Of a stretch of DNA of 64,000 nt, positions 14,787-25,027 are shown one piece after another. A program made the position numbers and the translations under genes. The notes below the pieces were generated by a model. The model was not told the origin of the DNA and made no database searches. It saw only the letters and a list, made by a program, of their open reading frames with translations. The stretch's first letter is position 1. Every line of letters begins with the position of its first letter. Source of the stretch: an uncultured Muribaculaceae bacterium (GTDB taxonomy: Bacteria; Bacteroidota; Bacteroidia; Bacteroidales; Muribaculaceae); NCBI GenBank assembly GCA_947525975.1, contig CANNVE010000004.1, positions 1 through 64,000 on the forward strand. The letters are read 5' to 3'.

Positions 14787-16061
14787 TCAGCTTTCCCACC
14801 TTTGGCGCTGACGCTGCGCCAAGGCGTCTTCCTGCGGATTGGAGCAGGGATTCCAGAATTTCGTTCCGATAAGAGAGTCAGGGAGGTATTGCTGCCTCAC
14901 GAAATTCCCGGGGTAGTTATGGGCGTAGAGATAGTTGGCTCCGTATCCGAGGTCCTTCATCAGCTTCGTGGGCGCGTTGCGTATGTGCAGGGGCACAGGC
15001 TGGTTGCCGGTCTTGCGCACAAGTTCGAGAGCGCTGTCTATGGCCATGTAAGCTGAGTTGCTTTTTTGCGAAGTGGCCAGGTAGATGACGCATTCTGCCA
15101 GTGGGATTCGTCCTTCGGGCATGCCTATCTTGTGTATGGTGTCGAAGCACGCGTTTGCCAGAAGCAATGCGTTGGGATTGGCCAGGCCGATGTCCTCGCA
15201 AGCCAGTATCACAAGCCTGCGGGCTATGAACATAGGGTCCTCTCCTCCTTCGATCATCCTCGCGAGCCAATAAATGGCGCCGTCCGGATCGCTGCCCCTG
15301 ATGCTTTTGATGAATGCGGATATGATGTCGTAGTGCATATCGCCCTCCTTGTCATATGCCATGGGGTTTTGCTGGAGCCTGTCCACAACCACCTCATCAT
15401 TGATCACGATCGGGTGGCCGTGAGGCGTCGACTGCTCAAGCAATTCCAATATGTTGAGCAGCTTTCGGGCGTCGCCTCCCGAAAACCTGAACAGCGCGTT
15501 GGTGCCTTCTACCTTCACCTCGCGCTTCGATAGGATTTCGTCGTGGGTTAGGGCGCGGTCAAGCAGCTGGCCAAGCTCGGCCTCGTCAAGAGACCTGAGC
15601 GTATACACCTGCGCTCTCGAGAGCAAAGGCCGTATCACTTCGAATGACGGATTCTCGGTGGTGGCGCCTATCAGCGTGACAGTCCCGCTCTCGACAGCCC
15701 CGAGCAGACTGTCCTGCTGGCTCTTGCTGAAGCGGTGAATCTCGTCGATGAAGAGGATGGGGCGGCCGCCCGAGAACATGCTCGATGCCTCGCGCTTGCA
15801 TTGGTCTATCACCTCGCGCACATCCTTCACGCCGGATGTCACAGCCGACAGCGTGAAAAATTTGCTCTTTGTGGTGTTGGCGATTATGCGGGCGAGCGTG
15901 GTCTTTCCCACGCCCGGAGGCCCCCACAGTATAAACGAAGCCACCTGTCCGCAGTCAATCATCCTGCGGATAATTCCGTCCGGGCCGGTGAGGTGGGTCT
16001 GGCCGATATAGTCGTCGAGGCTGCGCGGGCGCATGCGCTCGGCAAGGGGTGCGGTTGGCAT
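14787..16061 (-). CDS. rarA: Replication-associated recombination protein A (MgsA/WHIP-type AAA+ ATPase)
   Basis: 424 residues, normal for the family. Walker A is [11 protein letters not shown] (about residue 48), Walker B is LFIDEIHRF, and the sensor segment ATTENPSFEV follows. The C-terminal tetramerisation domain is intact (YIGTKFWNPCSN...). It acts at stalled replication forks. It is the last gene of a tight minus-strand run with fmt (gap 19 bp), the RluA-type gene and aspartokinase. Confidence 0.96.
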   Translation of the reverse strand: MPTAPLAERMRPRSLDDYIGQTHLTGPDGIIRRMIDCGQVASFILWGPPGVGKTTLARIIANTTKSKFFTLSAVTSGVKDVREVIDQCKREASSMFSGGRPILFIDEIHRFSKSQQDSLLGAVESGTVTLIGATTENPSFEVIRPLLSRAQVYTLRSLDEAELGQLLDRALTHDEILSKREVKVEGTNALFRFSGGDARKLLNILELLEQSTPHGHPIVINDEVVVDRLQQNPMAYDKEGDMHYDIISAFIKSIRGSDPDGAIYWLARMIEGGEDPMFIARRLVILACEDIGLANPNALLLANACFDTIHKIGMPEGRIPLAECVIYLATSQKSNSAYMAIDSALELVRKTGNQPVPLHIRNAPTKLMKDLGYGANYLYAHNYPGNFVRQQYLPDSLIGTKFWNPCSNPQEDALAQRQRQRWES

Positions 16062-16080
16062 AGCAGTTTATCTTGCAGGC

Positions 16081-17010
16081 TTAATGTTTTCCTCGCAGAT
16101 AGTCAGCCGCGCCCATGCGTTTCTTTCCCTGAGGCTGTAGAGAGAGGATTTCGATGGCCTCGCCGTCGCCGCAACCCACAAGCATCCTTCCGTTTGAGCA
16201 CTTCATCTCTCCCCGGCCGAGGCCATTCTCTTCCGGGGCTACCCTTGTCTCAAACACCTTGATTTGGATGCCGTCTATTTCGGTCCATGCGGCCGGGTAT
16301 GGCGAAAGCCCGCGCACAAGGTTGTGCACGTTGATGGCGGGCGCGCTCCAGTCGATGCGGCACGTGTCCTTGAATATTTTAGGAGCGGGAGCCGGCTCGA
16401 TGCCGTTGGCGATCATGCTCTGGGGCATTGGCTTTAGGTCGCCTGCTATGATGTGCTCCACAGTGTCGATAGTCAGGTCTGCGCCAAGCTTCATGAGCTT
16501 GTCATGGAGTGTGCCAACATTGTCCTCGGGCAGTATATCTACGCTTTCCTGCCTGAGGATGTCGCCTGTGTCAATCTCATGCTTAAGGAAGAATGTGGTC
16601 ACTCCGGTGCGCTCGTCGCCATTTATTATGGCCCAGTTGATAGGCGCCGCTCCACGGTATCGCGGCAGCAGCGAGGCGTGGAGGTTGAATGTGCCCAATC
16701 TCGGCATCTGCCATACGGCCATCGGAAGCATGCGGAACGCTATCACTATGAATAGATCAGCGCCTATCGCCTTCAACTCGGCCAGAAAGGCCTCATCCTT
16801 GAGATTGGCGGGCTGGAGCACGGGCAGCCCGTGGACCAAGGCATAAAGCTTCACCGGCGATTCATACATCTTGTGTCCGCGTCCGGCGGGCTTGTCCGGC
16901 ATGGTTATCACCGCCGCCACATTGTAGCCGTCGGTCACAAGACGGTCAAGGCTCTCTACGGCGAAATCCGGAGTGCCTAAAAACACTATTTTGAGATCTT
17001 TCTTTTCCAA
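16081..17010 (-). CDS. fmt: Methionyl-tRNA formyltransferase
   Basis: Formylates initiator Met-tRNA using 10-formyl-THF. 309 residues; N-terminal FLGTPDFAVESL and the catalytic region NLHASLLPRYRGAAPINWAI (with the catalytic Asn, His and later Asp in HEIDTGDI). The C-terminal OB-like tRNA-binding domain is present. It lies 18 bp after the pseudouridine synthase gene. Confidence 0.97.
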   Translation of the reverse strand: MEKKDLKIVFLGTPDFAVESLDRLVTDGYNVAAVITMPDKPAGRGHKMYESPVKLYALVHGLPVLQPANLKDEAFLAELKAIGADLFIVIAFRMLPMAVWQMPRLGTFNLHASLLPRYRGAAPINWAIINGDERTGVTTFFLKHEIDTGDILRQESVDILPEDNVGTLHDKLMKLGADLTIDTVEHIIAGDLKPMPQSMIANGIEPAPAPKIFKDTCRIDWSAPAINVHNLVRGLSPYPAAWTEIDGIQIKVFETRVAPEENGLGRGEMKCSNGRMLVGCGDGEAIEILSLQPQGKKRMGAADYLRGKH

Positions 17011-17028
17011 AGAGTATGTAGGTTTGTT

Positions 17029-17721
17029 TCAATCGTTTGCAATTTCGTTGGCCTTGGCCTCGAGTGCGCGCCAAAGGTTATCGTCAGGCACAGGAGCGCA
17101 CACGTCTATTCGCTTTTTCGACACCGGATGCACAAAAGATATCCGGCGGGCCAGAAGCGATATACCTCCGTCGGGATTGCTGCGCTTGTCGCCATATTTC
17201 AAGTCGCCCTTCACCGGAGACCCTATCGCCGACATCTGTGCACGGATCTGATGTTTGCGTCCGGTCAGAAGATTGATCTCAATGAGGCAGTAGTTGTCAC
17301 CCTGCGCTATCACTTTGTATTTCAGCCTGGCCTCCTTCGCGCCCGGCTTGGGTGTGAGCGAAGTGAAGCTTTTGTTGCTTTTCTCCACCGAGGTGATATA
17401 ATGCGTGAGGGTGTCTTCCTCTTTTTCCGGACAATGGCGCGAGATGGCCCAATATGTCTTGTCGACATCTCCGTTGCGGAACATTTCATTGAGCCTTGCC
17501 AGGGCCTTTGATGTTTTTGCGAATACCACAAGGCCGGCCACCGGGCGGTCAAGCCTGTGCGCCACTCCGCAAAACACATTTCCGGGCTTTGCGTATTTCT
17601 CCTTGATCCATTCCTTGACCTGGTCGCTCAAGGGCTTGTCGCCCGTCTTGTCGCCCTGCACTATCTCGCCGGGCGATTTGTTGACGATTATTATGTGGTT
17701 GTCCTCGTATACTACTTCCAT
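17029..17721 (-). CDS. RluA-family pseudouridine synthase
   Basis: 230 residues, catalytic domain only (no S4 domain). The catalytic motif HRLDRPVAGLVVFAKTS contains the essential Asp, and LLTGRKHQIRAQMS is the second conserved motif. It isomerises uridine in rRNA or tRNA; the exact target is not deducible. It lies 15 bp after the aspartokinase stop and 18 bp before fmt. Confidence 0.93.
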   Translation of the reverse strand: MEVVYEDNHIIIVNKSPGEIVQGDKTGDKPLSDQVKEWIKEKYAKPGNVFCGVAHRLDRPVAGLVVFAKTSKALARLNEMFRNGDVDKTYWAISRHCPEKEEDTLTHYITSVEKSNKSFTSLTPKPGAKEARLKYKVIAQGDNYCLIEINLLTGRKHQIRAQMSAIGSPVKGDLKYGDKRSNPDGGISLLARRISFVHPVSKKRIDVCAPVPDDNLWRALEAKANEIAND

Positions 17722-17736
17722 CGTGGTGCGGGATGA

Positions 17737-19059
17737 TTAATCTTTGTTGAAGAGTGATTCCGACAGTCTCTGCAGCGCCTTCACCTTATCCTCCTTGCGC
17801 ACGAGCATCGAGATGTTGTAGTTGCTGCCGCCGTATGATATCATGCGCAGGGGGATGTCTCTCAATGCCTCTACGGCCATTGATTCGAAGCCCTTGTTGT
17901 GCCATTCGAGATCGCCCACCACACAGATGATCACCATATCCTTGTCTACGGTGACTGTGCCGAATCGCTTCAGGTCATCTACTATGTCGGCAAGATGGCT
18001 GTCGTCATCTATCGTCACGGTCACGCCTACCTCTGATGTGGCTATCATGTCGATCGAGGTGTTGTAGTTGTTGAATGTCTCAAACACCTTGTGCAGGAAG
18101 CCGTAGGCGAGCAGCATGCGCCCGCTCTTTATCTTGATGGCCGTGATGTTGTCTTTGGCCGCCACAGCCTTTATGGTGTGGGTGGGAGGTATGTTGCATA
18201 TCAGCGTGCCCGGGGCGTCGGGCTCCATCGTGTTGAGCAGGCGCACAGGGATGTCATGCAATTTCGCTGGGAGCACGCACGCCGGATGCAGTATCTTGGC
18301 GCCGAAGTAAGCCAATTCGGCGGCCTCCTCGAAATGCAGTATGCCTACGGGCTTGGTGCCCTCGACAAAACGCGGGTCGTTGTTGTGCATGCCGTCGATG
18401 TCGGTCCAAATCTGCACTTCCTTGGCGTCGACCACCGCACCGATGATTGACGCGGTGTAGTCGCTTCCACCGCGCTTGAGGTTGTCGACGTCGCCTTTGT
18501 AGTTGCGGCATATGTATCCGTGGGTAAGATACATGTCAGCGTCAGAATTGTATTCGAGCTCACGCTTCAGGTGAGTGCGTATGTAGTCCATGTCTGGCTC
18601 GCCGTTCTCCATAGTGCGCATATATTCGAGCGATGGAAGCACAGCGGAGTTGACTCCCATTTCGTGCATGTATATGTCCATCAGAGCCACAGAAATCAAT
18701 TCGCCCTGGGCCAGGATCTCCTTCTCGTCGGCGTCAGTGAATGAGTGCAGGCGCATAGACTTTATGAGCTCGAAGCTCTTGCCTATCCTTTTGGCGGCCT
18801 CCTTCTTGCTCTCATCTTTGCGGTAAAGAGCGTCGACCACGTTTCTGTATTTCTGCTCAAGGCCATTGATGGTCTCCTGCGCTCCCGGCACATTGCCCTT
18901 ATGGTAATAGTCGGCTATTTCCACCAGTGTGTTGGTGGTCCCCGACATGGCCGATAGCACCACAATGTTTTTGCCCCTCTCTATCACGAGATCGGCGACT
19001 TTGCGTAAGTTCTCGGGCGATCCCACAGAGGTGCCACCGAATTTCAGTACTTTAATCAT
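17737..19059 (-). CDS. lysC: Aspartate kinase (monofunctional)
   Basis: Phosphorylates aspartate as the first step towards lysine, threonine and methionine. 440 residues from ATG 19059 (MIKVLKFGGTSVG). The kinase domain includes KRGGSDYTASIIGA; two C-terminal ACT repeats (about 300-440, with SIDMIATSEVGVT) suggest feedback control by an end product. An ATG two codons upstream is also possible. It is the first gene of a four-gene operon; a -7 box (TAATTTTG, 19122-19115) precedes it. Confidence 0.93.
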   Translation of the reverse strand: MIKVLKFGGTSVGSPENLRKVADLVIERGKNIVVLSAMSGTTNTLVEIADYYHKGNVPGAQETINGLEQKYRNVVDALYRKDESKKEAAKRIGKSFELIKSMRLHSFTDADEKEILAQGELISVALMDIYMHEMGVNSAVLPSLEYMRTMENGEPDMDYIRTHLKRELEYNSDADMYLTHGYICRNYKGDVDNLKRGGSDYTASIIGAVVDAKEVQIWTDIDGMHNNDPRFVEGTKPVGILHFEEAAELAYFGAKILHPACVLPAKLHDIPVRLLNTMEPDAPGTLICNIPPTHTIKAVAAKDNITAIKIKSGRMLLAYGFLHKVFETFNNYNTSIDMIATSEVGVTVTIDDDSHLADIVDDLKRFGTVTVDKDMVIICVVGDLEWHNKGFESMAVEALRDIPLRMISYGGSNYNISMLVRKEDKVKALQRLSESLFNKD

Positions 19060-19168
19060 TGTCAACTATAAGATAAATGCACGCCATTTCCGGCGTCTGA
19101 ATATTTATTTAATGCAAAATTACATCACTTTTTACATTTAAAATAGCGGTTATTCATATAAAAATAGC

Positions 19169-19176
19169 TAATTTTG
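19169..19176 (+). promoter_or_regulatory. -7 box ahead of the envelope gene cluster
   Basis: TAATTTTG lies 11 bp before the ATG at 19188, implying a very short leader. No -33 TTTG at standard spacing. Confidence 0.45.
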
Positions 19177-19187
19177 TAAAATATTTT

Positions 19188-21668
19188 ATGCAGGATTTTG
19201 GCCCGAACGTGAAACACAACCATACACATCTGTTAATCAGGCACATATTGTTGATCGTGATTTCAGCCGCGATAACCGGTTGCACTTCGCGAGAATATAC
19301 CCAGGCCTCAGGCATGGGCTGGGTGGATTTCACCATAACCACCGCCGGCACTGTTCCCGCTGCCTCACCCCAGCCCGCCTACTCCCTCACCGTCACTTCT
19401 GCTGACGGGATGTACTCCCACACATGGGGCTCGCTTTCCGAATACCCCAGGTTTGAGCCTTACACTGTGGGGAGATACCATGCGAGCGCCATCTCCGGAT
19501 CTCTCGGCGCTGAAGGCTACGGATGCCCCTGCTATGCCGGTGATGCCGACTATGAGGTGATTGAGTCAAAATACTCCACTGTCAGCATAGACTGTCATCT
19601 GACCCAGGCATTGATAAACATATCAATTGGCGATAGGCTCATGGCCGGAAGTCCTGACACCAAAGTCATCGTGCACTCTTCGGGGCATGGCTACGTCACT
19701 GCTTCGGCATCTGAATCAGGCCCCGTCTACCTGACTCCTGGCACCACGTATCTCTACGTCACCGTCGAGGACGGCATGGGCGGAAAAGCCACTGTGGCGC
19801 CCGATTTCCGCATTGACACTGAGGCGGAGAAGGTGTATGACATCACCGTTGACATGGAGTCAGACGATACGCTTCTTGTGAAATGCGGCGACACTGTCGC
19901 GAGAATGCCCATATCAGCCCGGCTTTTCCAGTCAGCCTCGCCGTCTATAGAGGCGCAGGGATTTGAAAGCGGCGCTGTATTCAACATCATCGAGGGTTTC
20001 CCCGCCAAAGAGCCGATAAGGATGGTGGTAAGCGCGCCGGCGGGCCTTTCGTCAGCCGTGCTCACTACTGTGAGCCGCTCTGACGAGTTTTCTTCCGAGT
20101 GTGATTTGCTTTCGCCTCCCGTTCCGCTTGAAAGCAAAGGCCTGAAGGTGGAGACTGTGGGCGACGGATCGCTCATCGTAGATTTCACTGATCTGCTTGA
20201 GAACGTGGGCGTACTAAAAAATTCTTACCTCACATTTCTACTTCAGGCGCGCGACCGACTCAACAGGGTCTCACCCGCCTCAATACTCAGGGTATCGATC
20301 AAGAGCGTGGACATGACGCAAGAGAGCCAGGCTATAGCTGAAGTCGGCTCCGATATGGCTTCGATCGATGTGGCATTGACCACGCCCGACTTCGATGTCA
20401 AAGATTTCAGCGTGTATATACTTGACCACGACGGGAATATATCGTATGCCACCGAAATTGTGGGCTTTGAGGCCGACACTGAAGCCCGCACCGCCCGACT
20501 TCGCTTTGCCATCGATCGCGGTTTCGAGGACATCCCGGTAAGGATTGACTTCATGGGCAATCCCAAGCTCTACGCCATAGTCGAGCGTGTGATACCTCAC
20601 TATGACATATTTGTAGACGCATTCGCATTGGGGGCCAATATCTACATAACCGCCGAAGACGAGGCGCTGCGTGAGATAATAGTGCGAAACGCCACGCCGA
20701 CAGCCAACGGAGCCATCGCCACCGTCACTGACAGGGATGTTGACCTGGGCTGCATATCTATCGCGCATTTATCTCCCGCATCCACCTACGAAATATCCAC
20801 TGTGCTGATACCCGGAAAATACGCTCCGGCCGAACGCATCACCACCGAGAAGACAGACCAGGTGCCTTCAGGCGACTTTGAAGACTTTGAAGACCTTCTA
20901 AATTATAAGCGACTGGCTTGCGGAGGCGCATACTCCAACACTGTTTTCCCGATTTTCAACATGCAGAATTTCTCTACCATCGACGTCAAATGGCCCCAGA
21001 AGCATTGGGCAGGCACTAACGCCAAGACATTCTGCAGGGACGCCAAAGTCCACAACACGTGGTACATCTACCCCTCATGCATGCTCGACTTCTCTATGAG
21101 CGCATCCGGATCAAAGTCCATGATGATGCAGTCGGTAGGCTGGAGCCTTGACGGCCAAGAGATAGAGCCATACAAGCAGAATGGAGAGACACAGCTGCAA
21201 TATAACGCCAATGTGCCCGAGGTGGCTCACCGGTCGGCAGGCAAAGTGTTTCTGGGCTCATACAAATTCGACCCGGCCACAATGAGCGAGACATACGACC
21301 AGGGAGTCGCTTTCTCAAGTCGTCCGCGCTCACTCAACGGTTTTTACCAATACGTATCTGATATCGCCACCCCCGATTACGGATTGGTGGTGGTAGAGCT
21401 CCTGAACGACGCCGGACCCGAGCCTGTGACTGTTGGCTCTGCTTCAATGAGGTTTTCCGCATCAGCCGGCTTAAGGTCGTTCAACCTGCCGATCGACTAT
21501 CACACCATCGGCATAAAAGCCACAAAACTGCGCATCATGTTCTCTTCATCCTATCGTCAAGGAGACATGCAGGAAGAAGACGCCGAAGTGCCGGCCACAG
21601 CCGACCCGTCGAAAGGCATGTTCATCGGGAGCACTTTGCGGGTCGACAATCTATCATTCTCATACTGA
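19188..21668 (+). CDS. DUF4493/PCMD-type surface lipoprotein
   Basis: An 826-residue lipoprotein with signal peptide and lipobox ending ITGC (residues about 20-32). The N-terminal half resembles DUF4493 (WVDFTITTAG...). The last 250 residues (FPIFNMQNFSTIDVKWPQKHW... to VDNLSFSY) resemble the putative carbohydrate metabolism/binding domain (PCMD) of Bacteroidota surface proteins. Function unknown; a surface glycan-binding or structural role is inferred. It is the first of four envelope genes on this strand. Its N-terminus may start a few residues later. Confidence 0.75.
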   Translation: MQDFGPNVKHNHTHLLIRHILLIVISAAITGCTSREYTQASGMGWVDFTITTAGTVPAASPQPAYSLTVTSADGMYSHTWGSLSEYPRFEPYTVGRYHASAISGSLGAEGYGCPCYAGDADYEVIESKYSTVSIDCHLTQALINISIGDRLMAGSPDTKVIVHSSGHGYVTASASESGPVYLTPGTTYLYVTVEDGMGGKATVAPDFRIDTEAEKVYDITVDMESDDTLLVKCGDTVARMPISARLFQSASPSIEAQGFESGAVFNIIEGFPAKEPIRMVVSAPAGLSSAVLTTVSRSDEFSSECDLLSPPVPLESKGLKVETVGDGSLIVDFTDLLENVGVLKNSYLTFLLQARDRLNRVSPASILRVSIKSVDMTQESQAIAEVGSDMASIDVALTTPDFDVKDFSVYILDHDGNISYATEIVGFEADTEARTARLRFAIDRGFEDIPVRIDFMGNPKLYAIVERVIPHYDIFVDAFALGANIYITAEDEALREIIVRNATPTANGAIATVTDRDVDLGCISIAHLSPASTYEISTVLIPGKYAPAERITTEKTDQVPSGDFEDFEDLLNYKRLACGGAYSNTVFPIFNMQNFSTIDVKWPQKHWAGTNAKTFCRDAKVHNTWYIYPSCMLDFSMSASGSKSMMMQSVGWSLDGQEIEPYKQNGETQLQYNANVPEVAHRSAGKVFLGSYKFDPATMSETYDQGVAFSSRPRSLNGFYQYVSDIATPDYGLVVVELLNDAGPEPVTVGSASMRFSASAGLRSFNLPIDYHTIGIKATKLRIMFSSSYRQGDMQEEDAEVPATADPSKGMFIGSTLRVDNLSFSY

Positions 21669-21721
21669 TCATCACTATCACTTTCTGACAACAAGCCAAA
21701 AACCACATCGAAATTTCATAT

Positions 21722-22543
21722 ATGGACAGACTTAAAATCGCGATTGCCGTAGTGCTCGGAGCTTGCTCTTCGCCTTGGCTCAAAGCCCAGGAAACAGCCG
21801 ACAGCCTGACTGACGCTCGTCGCATCCAGGCAGAGGCCGCCACGATGCCGGCAATCGGGCAAAATGCCGAGATACCCGTATTTTCCCGCAGTATCGAGCA
21901 AATAGCCTTTGTGCCCAAGGGCCAATGGATCACCGGTGTCAGCGTGAGCTATTCCCAGTCAGACCAGGACAACTACCAATTCCTGATAATCGAAAACCTG
22001 AAGGGAAATACATATTCTTTCAAGGTCAGCCCCATGGTGCTATACTCTTTCGCCGACAACCTTGCTGCCGGTGGCAGATTCGCCTACACGCGCCAGCGCA
22101 CGCATCTTGACTATGCCAACGTCAAGTTGGAAGCCGACAGCGATTTTGATTTCGATAATCTCTACTCCATCTCCCACACCTACTCGGTGATGGGCGCTTT
22201 CCGCAATTACATATCGCTCGGGTCAGGCACGAGATTCGGCATATTCAACGAGGTGCAGCTCCAGGTAGGCGGAGGCCAGGCCATCCTCAGCGACGGCACC
22301 GGCAAGGACTATTCGGGCACCTATGAGCGCACATTCAACTTCAACGTAGGCGTGGCTCCGGGTTTTGTGATGTTTCTCAACAATTACTCGGCCATAGAGG
22401 TCAATGTCGGCGTTCTCGGATTTGACTATTCGCATACAAAATCCACCACCGACCGCATCTATGTGGCGCACAGGCGCTCTAAATCGGCCAATTTCCGCGT
22501 CAATCTCTTCAACATAACATTTGGCGTTGCCTTCTACCTATAA
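21722..22543 (+). CDS. Outer-membrane beta-barrel protein (paralog 1)
   Basis: 273 residues with a signal peptide (about 1-23) and alternating aromatic beta-strands. FVPKGQWITGVSVSYSQSDQDNYQFLIIENLKGNTY aligns with IPKGDWAFGFTASYGEINTEDMQFFSIIDDVNFNGKIY in the next gene, so the two are tandem paralogs. It ends in aromatic ITFGVAFYL as barrels do. No named family is recognised. It lies 54 bp after the DUF4493 lipoprotein and 12 bp before its paralog. Confidence 0.8.
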   Translation: MDRLKIAIAVVLGACSSPWLKAQETADSLTDARRIQAEAATMPAIGQNAEIPVFSRSIEQIAFVPKGQWITGVSVSYSQSDQDNYQFLIIENLKGNTYSFKVSPMVLYSFADNLAAGGRFAYTRQRTHLDYANVKLEADSDFDFDNLYSISHTYSVMGAFRNYISLGSGTRFGIFNEVQLQVGGGQAILSDGTGKDYSGTYERTFNFNVGVAPGFVMFLNNYSAIEVNVGVLGFDYSHTKSTTDRIYVAHRRSKSANFRVNLFNITFGVAFYL

Positions 22544-22554
22544 CAAGCATCTCG

Positions 22555-23433
22555 ATGAAAAATATTATAAGATACACATTGATCGCCATGGCATGCGCCT
22601 GCTTTGGCACGGCGGCGGCTTCGGAGACGCCTGACTCATCTTATCAGCACAGGCCTCCTGTGGTCAGAAAGAAATATATACATACCCCGGCACCGGAATA
22701 CAACGAATATGTGCGCGTGGGGGCTGACACTGTGTCGATAGTGATTCCGCAGAAGAATTACGGACGCTTTGACCGTGGACTCTTCAATTATCTCTACATC
22801 CCGAAGGGCGACTGGGCATTCGGATTCACAGCGTCATACGGCGAGATCAACACCGAGGACATGCAGTTTTTCTCAATCATTGACGATGTCAATTTCAACG
22901 GGAAAATTTACTCGCTTAAACCCACTGTATCATATTTCTTCGACCACAACCAGGCCATTGGCGTGCGCCTCGACTACACAAAAGGCTCCGCTAACCTCAA
23001 CAGTTTCGTGATGGACATCGATGAGGATCTGAACCTCGACATTCACGATGTGGGGTATTCGTCACAGAGCTACAAGATGGGCGTTTTCTACAGATATTAT
23101 GTAGGCCTCGACAAGAAGAGGCGATTCAGCGTATTCAATGAGGTCTCGCTCGATTTCGGCTCCGGATCGTCAAGGTTCAAGCGATATTACGACGGAGTGC
23201 TGTATGATACACGCACGACCTCTACCCTCGCCAATCTCAATTTCTGCCCCGGCGTGTGCGTCTTTATGCAAGATCACGTGGCGTTCAACGTGTCTTTCGG
23301 CGTTTTCGGCCTTAAGCTTGCCAAAGAAAAGCAGACCACCAACGGCACAAACGATGGCTCAAGATTCTCGTCGGGAGCCAATTTCAAATTCAACATTTTC
23401 AACATCAACTTCGGGTTGATGGTGGTTATCTAA
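22555..23433 (+). CDS. Outer-membrane beta-barrel protein (paralog 2)
   Basis: 292 residues: a signal peptide ending near GTAAASE, a ~50-residue linker, then a barrel of 8-10 strands that parallels the preceding gene strand for strand and ends NIFNINFGLMVVI. Function is unknown. Tandem duplication with divergence suggests the two barrels may form a complex with the flanking lipoproteins (inference). Confidence 0.8.
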   Translation: MKNIIRYTLIAMACACFGTAAASETPDSSYQHRPPVVRKKYIHTPAPEYNEYVRVGADTVSIVIPQKNYGRFDRGLFNYLYIPKGDWAFGFTASYGEINTEDMQFFSIIDDVNFNGKIYSLKPTVSYFFDHNQAIGVRLDYTKGSANLNSFVMDIDEDLNLDIHDVGYSSQSYKMGVFYRYYVGLDKKRRFSVFNEVSLDFGSGSSRFKRYYDGVLYDTRTTSTLANLNFCPGVCVFMQDHVAFNVSFGVFGLKLAKEKQTTNGTNDGSRFSSGANFKFNIFNINFGLMVVI

Positions 23434-23446
23434 TAGCACACCCGAT

Positions 23447-25027
23447 ATGTCTATACGTCAATCTGCCGCAAAAGTCTTGGCGGCCGCGGCCATTATCGCT
23501 TCCGCGCAGAGCTGTCTGCATGATAACATTCCCTACCCCTACATACAGGCCAATATCACATCCATATCAGCCGAAGGGCAGATGGGAAGCGCCTCGATCG
23601 ACTCAACTGACCTGGTGGTAAAATTCAGATTCCCTGAAGACGCCAATATCTACAGCGTCAAGATCACGGATCTATCAGTATCGCCCAACACGGAGGTTGT
23701 CGGCGACGCCTTGGCCAAAGATAAGGTCATCGATCTTGGCGAGCCTTATAAGGTCACGCTCCGGATGTATCAGGACTACGAATGGACCCTCGTCAGCGTT
23801 CGCGACATAGAGCGGTATTTCACTGTCGACGGCCAGGTAGGCTCGGCGGTGATCGATCCCGAAGCGCGGACTGTGACTGCAACTGTCACCGACCGCGTTC
23901 CGCTCGACGCTGTCCCGGTGCTCACATGCAAGCTCGGGCCTTCGTCGTCAACCCAGACACCGGCGCTGGCCGGCGGAGACGTGGATTTTTCCAATCCCGT
24001 CAAAGTAACGATCGAAAACTACGGCCACACCGAAGAGTGGACTGTTGAAATAACCCAGACACAGAGCACGGTATTCACTGTCAGGGCCGACGGCTGGACT
24101 CGCGTGGCATGGATCTACGGTCAGGCACAGGAAGGCAAGGACAACTACATTGAATACCGGTTGGCCGGCAATTCCGAGTGGCAGAGAGTGCCTGACAGCG
24201 AAGTCACGCACAGCGGCGGAGACTTTACAGCCCGCATCACCGGCCTCACCCCCAACACGGTATATGAGGCGCGCGCCGTTTCCGGCGATGAGACAGGCGC
24301 CACACTGATGTTCACCACCGGAAGCGCATTGCAGCTCCCAAACAGCAATTTTGACGACTGGTGGCAGAATGGCAAGGTATGGAATCCATGGCTGCAGGAC
24401 GCCACTCCGTATTGGGACACAGGCAATAAGGGCGCCACTACCCTTGGACAGAGCAACACCGTGCCCACCGACGACACTTGCGACGGCACGGGCAAAGCCG
24501 CAATGCTGCAGTCAAAATTTGTAGGATTCGGCAGCCTCGGAAAGCTCGCAGCCGGCAATATCTTCGTTGGCACATACGTGCGCACCGAAGGCACCAACGG
24601 CGTGCTCAGTTTCGGCAGGGACTTCGCGGAGCGCCCAACCCGGCTCACCGGATACATGAAGTACAAAACAAGCCCTATCACCTCCGTCTCCAAAGGATTC
24701 GAGTCAATGAAGGGCCAGCCTGACACATGCATCATCTGGTGCGCGCTGATTGACAGCGACGAGCCATTTGAGGTACGCACAAATCCCAATAACCGGCAGT
24801 TGTTTAATCCCGACGACGATTTTGTGATCGCATACGGAAAGTATGAGATCGGGGAAGATGTTGACGCTTACGTCCCGTTCGACATAGCGCTTGACTACAA
24901 GGCAACCGACAGAGTGCCCAAATATATACTCGTCACCGCTTCCGCCAGCAAATATGGCGACTACTTCACCGGCGCCAACGGAGCCGTGCTCTATCTTGAC
25001 AATTTCGAATTGAAGTATGATTACTGA
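23447..25027 (+). CDS. PCMD-domain lipoprotein
   Basis: 526 residues. Lipobox AQSC near residue 23. Residues about 30-210 hold two Ig-like repeats (TSISAEGQMGSASIDS..., YFTVDGQVGSAVIDPE...), then a fibronectin III-like domain (about 210-295). The C-terminal PCMD domain begins LPNSNFDDWWQNGKVWNPW and includes FVGTYVRT. Members occur next to outer-membrane barrels in Bacteroidota and are thought to bind carbohydrate. It overlaps the following hydrolase gene by 11 bp. Confidence 0.85.
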   Translation: MSIRQSAAKVLAAAAIIASAQSCLHDNIPYPYIQANITSISAEGQMGSASIDSTDLVVKFRFPEDANIYSVKITDLSVSPNTEVVGDALAKDKVIDLGEPYKVTLRMYQDYEWTLVSVRDIERYFTVDGQVGSAVIDPEARTVTATVTDRVPLDAVPVLTCKLGPSSSTQTPALAGGDVDFSNPVKVTIENYGHTEEWTVEITQTQSTVFTVRADGWTRVAWIYGQAQEGKDNYIEYRLAGNSEWQRVPDSEVTHSGGDFTARITGLTPNTVYEARAVSGDETGATLMFTTGSALQLPNSNFDDWWQNGKVWNPWLQDATPYWDTGNKGATTLGQSNTVPTDDTCDGTGKAAMLQSKFVGFGSLGKLAAGNIFVGTYVRTEGTNGVLSFGRDFAERPTRLTGYMKYKTSPITSVSKGFESMKGQPDTCIIWCALIDSDEPFEVRTNPNNRQLFNPDDDFVIAYGKYEIGEDVDAYVPFDIALDYKATDRVPKYILVTASASKYGDYFTGANGAVLYLDNFELKYDY